Source: Paenimyroides tangerinum (lineage in GTDB: Bacteria > Bacteroidota > Bacteroidia > Flavobacteriales > Flavobacteriaceae). Taken from it: a stretch of 64,000 nucleotides of DNA. The stretch spans positions 25,576 to 89,575 of the forward strand of contig NZ_RQVQ01000014.1 of the NCBI RefSeq assembly GCF_003865405.1. Direction: 5' to 3'. The notes under the pieces are model-generated. The model saw only the letters and a list, made by a program, of their open reading frames with translations. It was not told the origin of the DNA and made no database searches. The position numbers and the translations under genes are program-made. Positions 60,220-64,000 of the stretch are shown piece by piece; position 1 is the first letter of the stretch, and each line of letters starts with the position of its first letter.

Positions 60220-63069
60220 ATGAAAACAAATGCATTTGCTTTAAGACACATCGGACCAAGACCTACCGATTTGCAACATATGTTTAACACTGTAGGAGTT
60301 AAAGATATTGATCAGTTATTATTTGAGACTTTCCCAGATAAAATCCGTTTACAAAAAGATTTAGAATTAGATCCAGCGATGACAGAATATGAATATATGT
60401 CTCATATTACTGAATTAGGTTCTAAAAATAAAGTTTACCGTTCGATGATTGGTTTAGGTTATCACGAAGCAATTGTTCCGGCAGTTATTCAACGTAACAT
60501 TTTCGAAAACCCAGGATGGTACACAGCTTACACACCTTATCAAGCAGAAATTGCTCAAGGTCGTTTAGAAGCTTTATTAAATTTCCAAACTACTGTTATT
60601 GAGTTATCAGGAATGGAAATTGCAAATGCATCTCTTTTAGATGAAAGTACAGCTGCTGCTGAAGCAATGGCACTTTTGTTTGATGTCAGAACAAGAGATC
60701 AAAAGAAAAATAACGCAAATAAATTCTTCGTTTCTGAAGAAGTTTTACCGCAAACATTATCTGTATTACAAACACGTTCTACTCCAATCGGAATTGAATT
60801 AGTTGTAGGTAATCACGAAACATTTGATTTCTCTGAAGATTTCTTCGGCGTGATGTTACAATACCCAGGTAAATTCGGTCAAATTCATGACTACGGAGAT
60901 TTCATCAACACAGCAAAAACAAAAGATATTAAAGTTGCAGTTGCAGCAGATATTTTATCGTTAGTTCGTTTAAAATCTCCAGGAGAAATGGGTGCTGATG
61001 TTGTTGTTGGAACAACACAACGTTTTGGTATTCCATTAGGATTTGGTGGACCACACGCTGGTTTCTTCGCTACTAAAGAAGAATACAAACGTTCAATGCC
61101 AGGCCGTATTATTGGAGTTTCTCAAGATGCAAACGGAAACCGTGCGTTACGTATGGCTTTACAAACTCGTGAGCAACACATCAAACGTGAAAAAGCTACT
61201 TCTAACATTTGTACTGCTCAAGTTTTATTAGCTGTAATGGCTGGTATGTACGCTGTTTATCACGGACCAAATGGTTTACGTTTTATAGCAAACAACGTTC
61301 ACGCAACAGCAGTTACAATCGAAACTGAATTAGCTCAATTAGGCTTCGAACAAGTTAACGATGCGTATTTCGATACAATTTTAGTTAAAGCTGACGCTGC
61401 TAAAATCAAAGAAGTTGCAGAGAAAAACAACTACAATTTCTTCTATGCTGATGCAAACCACGTTTCTATTTCAGTTAACGAAACAACATCATTAAAAGAC
61501 ATCAACAACATTGTTGCAATTTTTGCAGAAGTTGCTGGAAAATCTTTTGAAACAGTTACTGAATTATCAGGTTTAGCATTAGTACCAGTTAGTTTAGAAA
61601 GAACTTCTGCTTTCTTAGAGCACGAAGTATTTAACACGCACCAATCAGAATCTCAATTGATGCGTTATATCAAAAAATTAGAGCGTAAAGATTTAGCTTT
61701 AAATCATTCTATGATTTCTTTAGGTTCTTGTACAATGAAATTAAATGCTGCTGCTGAAATGTTACCATTAAGTTTACCTAACTGGAACAACATGCACCCA
61801 TTTGCTCCAGCTTCTCAAGCAGAAGGTTACTTAACTATGTTACATAAATTGGAAGAACAATTAAATGTAATTACTGGTTTTGCAGGAACAACTTTACAAC
61901 CAAACTCTGGTGCTCAAGGTGAATATGCTGGTTTAATGGTTATCCGTGCTTACCACGAATCTCGTGGAGAAGGACACCGTAATATCGCATTAATTCCATC
62001 TTCTGCTCACGGAACAAACCCTGCTTCTGCAGCAATGGCTGGTATGAAAGTAGTAGTTACAAAAACTACAGAAGAAGGTAATATCGATGTTGAAGATTTA
62101 AGAGCTAAAGCTGAACAATACAAAGACAGCTTATCTTGTGTAATGATTACTTACCCATCTACACATGGAGTTTACGAATCATCGATTATTGAAATCACAA
62201 GTTTTATTCACGAAAACGGTGGTCAAGTTTATATGGATGGTGCAAATATGAATGCTCAAGTTGGATTAACAAACCCAGCTACAATTGGAGCAGACGTTTG
62301 TCACTTAAACTTACATAAAACATTTGCTATTCCTCACGGTGGTGGTGGACCAGGTGTTGGACCAATTTGTGTTGCACAACATTTAGTTGAATTCTTACCA
62401 ACAAACCCAATCGTAAAAGTTGGTGGAGATAACGCAATCACTGCTATTTCTGCCGCTCCATACGGATCTGCTTTAGTTTGCTTAATTTCTTACGGTTATA
62501 TTTCAATGTTAGGAGCTGAAGGTTTAAGAAAATCTACAGAAACTGCTATCTTAAATGCAAACTATATGAAAGCGCGTTTACAAGAAGGATACGAAGTATT
62601 ATATTCTGGAGAACGCGGACGTGCAGCTCACGAAATGATTATTGATTGTCGTATGTTCAAATCGCAAGGAATTGAAGTTACAGATATCGCTAAACGTTTA
62701 ATGGATTACGGATTCCACGCACCAACGGTTTCTTTCCCAGTTGCTGGAACTTTAATGATTGAGCCAACTGAATCTGAAGATTTAGCTGAATTAGACCGTT
62801 TCTGTGATGCAATGCTTTCTATTCGTAAAGAAATTGAAGCTGCAACTGCAGAAGATACAAACAACGTATTAAAAAATGCACCTCATACTTTAGCAATGTT
62901 AACTGCTGAAACTTGGGAACAACCTTATTCTCGTCAACAAGCAGCTTATCCGTTAGAATATGTTTCTGAAAACAAATTCTGGCCAACAGTTCGTAGAATT
63001 GATGATGCTTATGGGGATAGAAACTTAGTTTGTTCTTGTGCTCCAATCGAAGCTTATATGGAAGCTTAA
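60220..63069 (+). CDS. gcvP: Glycine dehydrogenase (decarboxylating), P protein of the glycine cleavage system
   Basis: The 949-residue single-chain P protein starts with FALRHIGPRPTDLQHM, and its second half carries the pyridoxal-phosphate lysine in NLHKTFAIPHGGGGPGVGPI near residue 700. It decarboxylates glycine and passes the methylamine to the H protein. Full length, fused alpha and beta halves. gcvT and gcvH are not adjacent. It ends at a terminator. Confidence 0.97.
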   Translation: MKTNAFALRHIGPRPTDLQHMFNTVGVKDIDQLLFETFPDKIRLQKDLELDPAMTEYEYMSHITELGSKNKVYRSMIGLGYHEAIVPAVIQRNIFENPGWYTAYTPYQAEIAQGRLEALLNFQTTVIELSGMEIANASLLDESTAAAEAMALLFDVRTRDQKKNNANKFFVSEEVLPQTLSVLQTRSTPIGIELVVGNHETFDFSEDFFGVMLQYPGKFGQIHDYGDFINTAKTKDIKVAVAADILSLVRLKSPGEMGADVVVGTTQRFGIPLGFGGPHAGFFATKEEYKRSMPGRIIGVSQDANGNRALRMALQTREQHIKREKATSNICTAQVLLAVMAGMYAVYHGPNGLRFIANNVHATAVTIETELAQLGFEQVNDAYFDTILVKADAAKIKEVAEKNNYNFFYADANHVSISVNETTSLKDINNIVAIFAEVAGKSFETVTELSGLALVPVSLERTSAFLEHEVFNTHQSESQLMRYIKKLERKDLALNHSMISLGSCTMKLNAAAEMLPLSLPNWNNMHPFAPASQAEGYLTMLHKLEEQLNVITGFAGTTLQPNSGAQGEYAGLMVIRAYHESRGEGHRNIALIPSSAHGTNPASAAMAGMKVVVTKTTEEGNIDVEDLRAKAEQYKDSLSCVMITYPSTHGVYESSIIEITSFIHENGGQVYMDGANMNAQVGLTNPATIGADVCHLNLHKTFAIPHGGGGPGVGPICVAQHLVEFLPTNPIVKVGGDNAITAISAAPYGSALVCLISYGYISMLGAEGLRKSTETAILNANYMKARLQEGYEVLYSGERGRAAHEMIIDCRMFKSQGIEVTDIAKRLMDYGFHAPTVSFPVAGTLMIEPTESEDLAELDRFCDAMLSIRKEIEAATAEDTNNVLKNAPHTLAMLTAETWEQPYSRQQAAYPLEYVSENKFWPTVRRIDDAYGDRNLVCSCAPIEAYMEA

Positions 63070-63089
63070 TTGATTCCTTATTATATTAC

Positions 63090-63118
63090 AAAACGCCCAG
63101 CTGAAAAGTTGGGCGTTT
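63090..63118. terminator. Terminator between gcvP and the convergent gene
   Basis: AAACGCCCA.CT (63091-63102) pairs with AG.TGGGCGTTT (63107-63118) with one mismatch. It is bidirectional; the T tract is short on the plus strand (TTTCTATT). Confidence 0.75.
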
Positions 63119-63141
63119 CTATTAATTTAAAAATTGGACAT

Positions 63142-63697
63142 CTAATTTATTTTGTTCATCTTTTGGAAGCGACATCTTATTCTTTTCAAAATCGATATAA
63201 AAGGCGTATTTTTATCTGTAATTTTATCTTGAATTATTATGAAACGCCAATCTTTTTTTAGTATTTCGAAATTACCCTTAAGTTTAAAAACTGGTAAACC
63301 GTCAAAATTAAAAACTGAATAACCATCAACAAAAACACTCCGAATATCCTCATACATTTCTTGAGACAATTGTTTAGAGTAAACAAAATCATCTTTTATA
63401 ATATTCAAAATTTCCGTTTGATTTCTACTACCCTTTTTATAACTTTTTGCTAATTCAAAAGTATCATCATATACAGATATGTCAACATTTGAATAGAAAA
63501 CGTAAAAAGATTTATAATCTTTTGTATCTACTTTATAGATTCTACTATTAATGAAATTTGGAGCTTTTATAGTCAAAAACACATCGCTTAAATTTTTATA
63601 ATTAAAAACATCTATAGTATTATTTTCGCTAACTCCGAATAGCCAATCTTCTCTACTTTCTAATTTTAAATATCGTTTAGGAAGCGTTGCTTTTCAT
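63142..63697 (-). pseudogene. Unknown protein gene, apparently frameshifted at an A4 run near its start
   Basis: From GTG 63582 the frame runs to 63142 (146 residues). Upstream of the GTG the same frame stays open back to about 63690 and reads KATLPKRYLKLESREDWLFG and on, with no start codon. ATG 63697, directly downstream of a -7 box, is in another frame and stops after six codons (MKSNAS). Removing one A from the AAAA run at 63691-63694 on the minus strand joins them into one 184-residue protein beginning MKATLPKRYLKLES. Protein function is unknown; no domain is recognised. This is a true frameshift, a phase-variable tract or a sequencing error. Confidence 0.6.
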
Positions 63698-63700
63698 TAT

Positions 63701-63708
63701 CAAAAATA
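63701..63708 (-). promoter_or_regulatory. -7 box 3 bases before ATG 63697
   Basis: On the minus strand TATTTTTG matches TAnnTTTG. It supports ATG 63697 as the true start of the frameshifted gene and suggests a leaderless or nearly leaderless mRNA. Confidence 0.45.
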
Positions 63709-63978
63709 ACCAACACTGAATATCAGTTAGTTACATTTTAACGGTACAAATAAGATACAAAAAAAAGCACATATTTATTTAAGAGTCAGAATTTTACACT
63801 CAAAATAACACAACTATTATCGCTATCCAAAGCAGTATCCATAATAATTTATAACTTACCCTTTAGCTAATTATGATACGTTTAACTATTACTAATTGCA
63901 ATAAAATCATCGTACAAATATGAACATTTTTGTTTATATAAAATAAAGGTCTTTATAAGTCAATTTGTTTTATTTTAC
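63709..63978. other. Gene-free stretch at the right end
   Basis: This region of 270 bases has no open frame longer than about 20 codons on either strand, no clear hairpin terminator and no recognisable insertion sequence. It is AT-rich and may be the upstream region of a gene beyond the window. Confidence 0.5.
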
Positions 63979-63994
63979 TTTCGTAAATACGAAA
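63979..63994 (+). promoter_or_regulatory. Palindromic operator-like site
   Basis: TTTCGTAAATACGAAA is a near-perfect dyad (TTTCGT, AAAT, ACGAAA), the size and form of operators for winged-helix repressors of the ArsR type. The gene it would control lies beyond the right edge, so this is inference. Confidence 0.45.
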
Positions 63995-64000
63995 ATACTC

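Noticed and set aside
63709..64000. Small frames of 16-18 codons near the right edge
   Set aside because: Too short, no family pattern, no signals; they are as expected by chance.

Overview
The window is AT-rich bacterial chromosome from the phylum Bacteroidota, almost certainly family Flavobacteriaceae. The evidence is a fused str-S10 ribosomal cluster with no tuf between fusA and rpsJ, a SusC/SusD pair, promoters of the Bacteroidota type (TTTG, 19 nt, TAnnTTTG), A-rich leaders without Shine-Dalgarno sequences, and a set of flavobacterial housekeeping genes. I cannot name the genus. No rRNA, tRNA, CRISPR array, intact insertion sequence or replication origin was seen.

Layout. (1) 1-6722, minus strand: rpsL-rpsG-fusA-rpsJ-rplC-rplD-rplW-rplB-rpsS-rplV-rpsC (rpsC cut by the window edge), with a consensus promoter and a leader hairpin before rpsL and a promoter-bearing inverted repeat before rplC. 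(2) 6813-12838: a POTRA/beta-barrel outer membrane protein, a small lipoprotein, rlmB, an unrecognised protein with protein-kinase-like motifs, a rhomboid protease whose gene overlaps the previous one tail to tail, and rarA. (3) 12844-18578, minus: a secreted protein, a HAD nucleotidase, a putative metal-handling cassette (ABC ATPase, FtsX-type permease with a 13-histidine loop, secreted CxxC protein), radC and mpl. (4) 18628-24737, minus: two large paralogous secreted helical-repeat proteins, a lipoprotein resembling DUF3142, and a small secreted protein; two of these genes share a perfect 43-bp repeat over their 5' ends. (5) 24823-31983, minus: a DPP7-type S46 peptidase, a secreted protein, obgE, a CNNM/CorC-type protein, adk and hpt.

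(6) 32104-37032, plus: purK and purE, two consecutive purine steps, are separated by about 2.7 kb of accessory DNA. It holds a small membrane protein, an antitoxin with the remnant of its ParE/RelE toxin, and a two-gene ATPase plus HNH nuclease module resembling the Septu anti-phage system. (7) 37099-43562: a secreted metallophosphoesterase divergent from a SusC/SusD pair. (8) 43629-52414: a PH-like membrane protein, M3 metallopeptidase, small proteins, CPA1 antiporter, aldehyde dehydrogenase, NlpE-like lipoprotein, a DUF6174-like lipoprotein, a compact GC-rich structured element (50885-50990), and an M17 aminopeptidase. (9) 52464-60034: a membrane protein, AlkB-like dioxygenase, small proteins, a UbiA-like membrane protein, an OmpA lipoprotein, and a TonB receptor plus DUF4374-like lipoprotein operon resembling xenosiderophore uptake. 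(10) 60220-64000: gcvP, a gene that appears frameshifted at an A4 run just after its start, and a gene-free end with an operator-like palindrome.

The most interesting items are the Septu-like insertion between purK and purE with its decayed toxin, the kinase-like orphan protein, the structured element near 50.9 kb, the promoter inside the rplC-upstream inverted repeat, the 43-bp leader duplication, and the His-rich ABC cassette. All family names come from motif recognition by eye; no database search was run.
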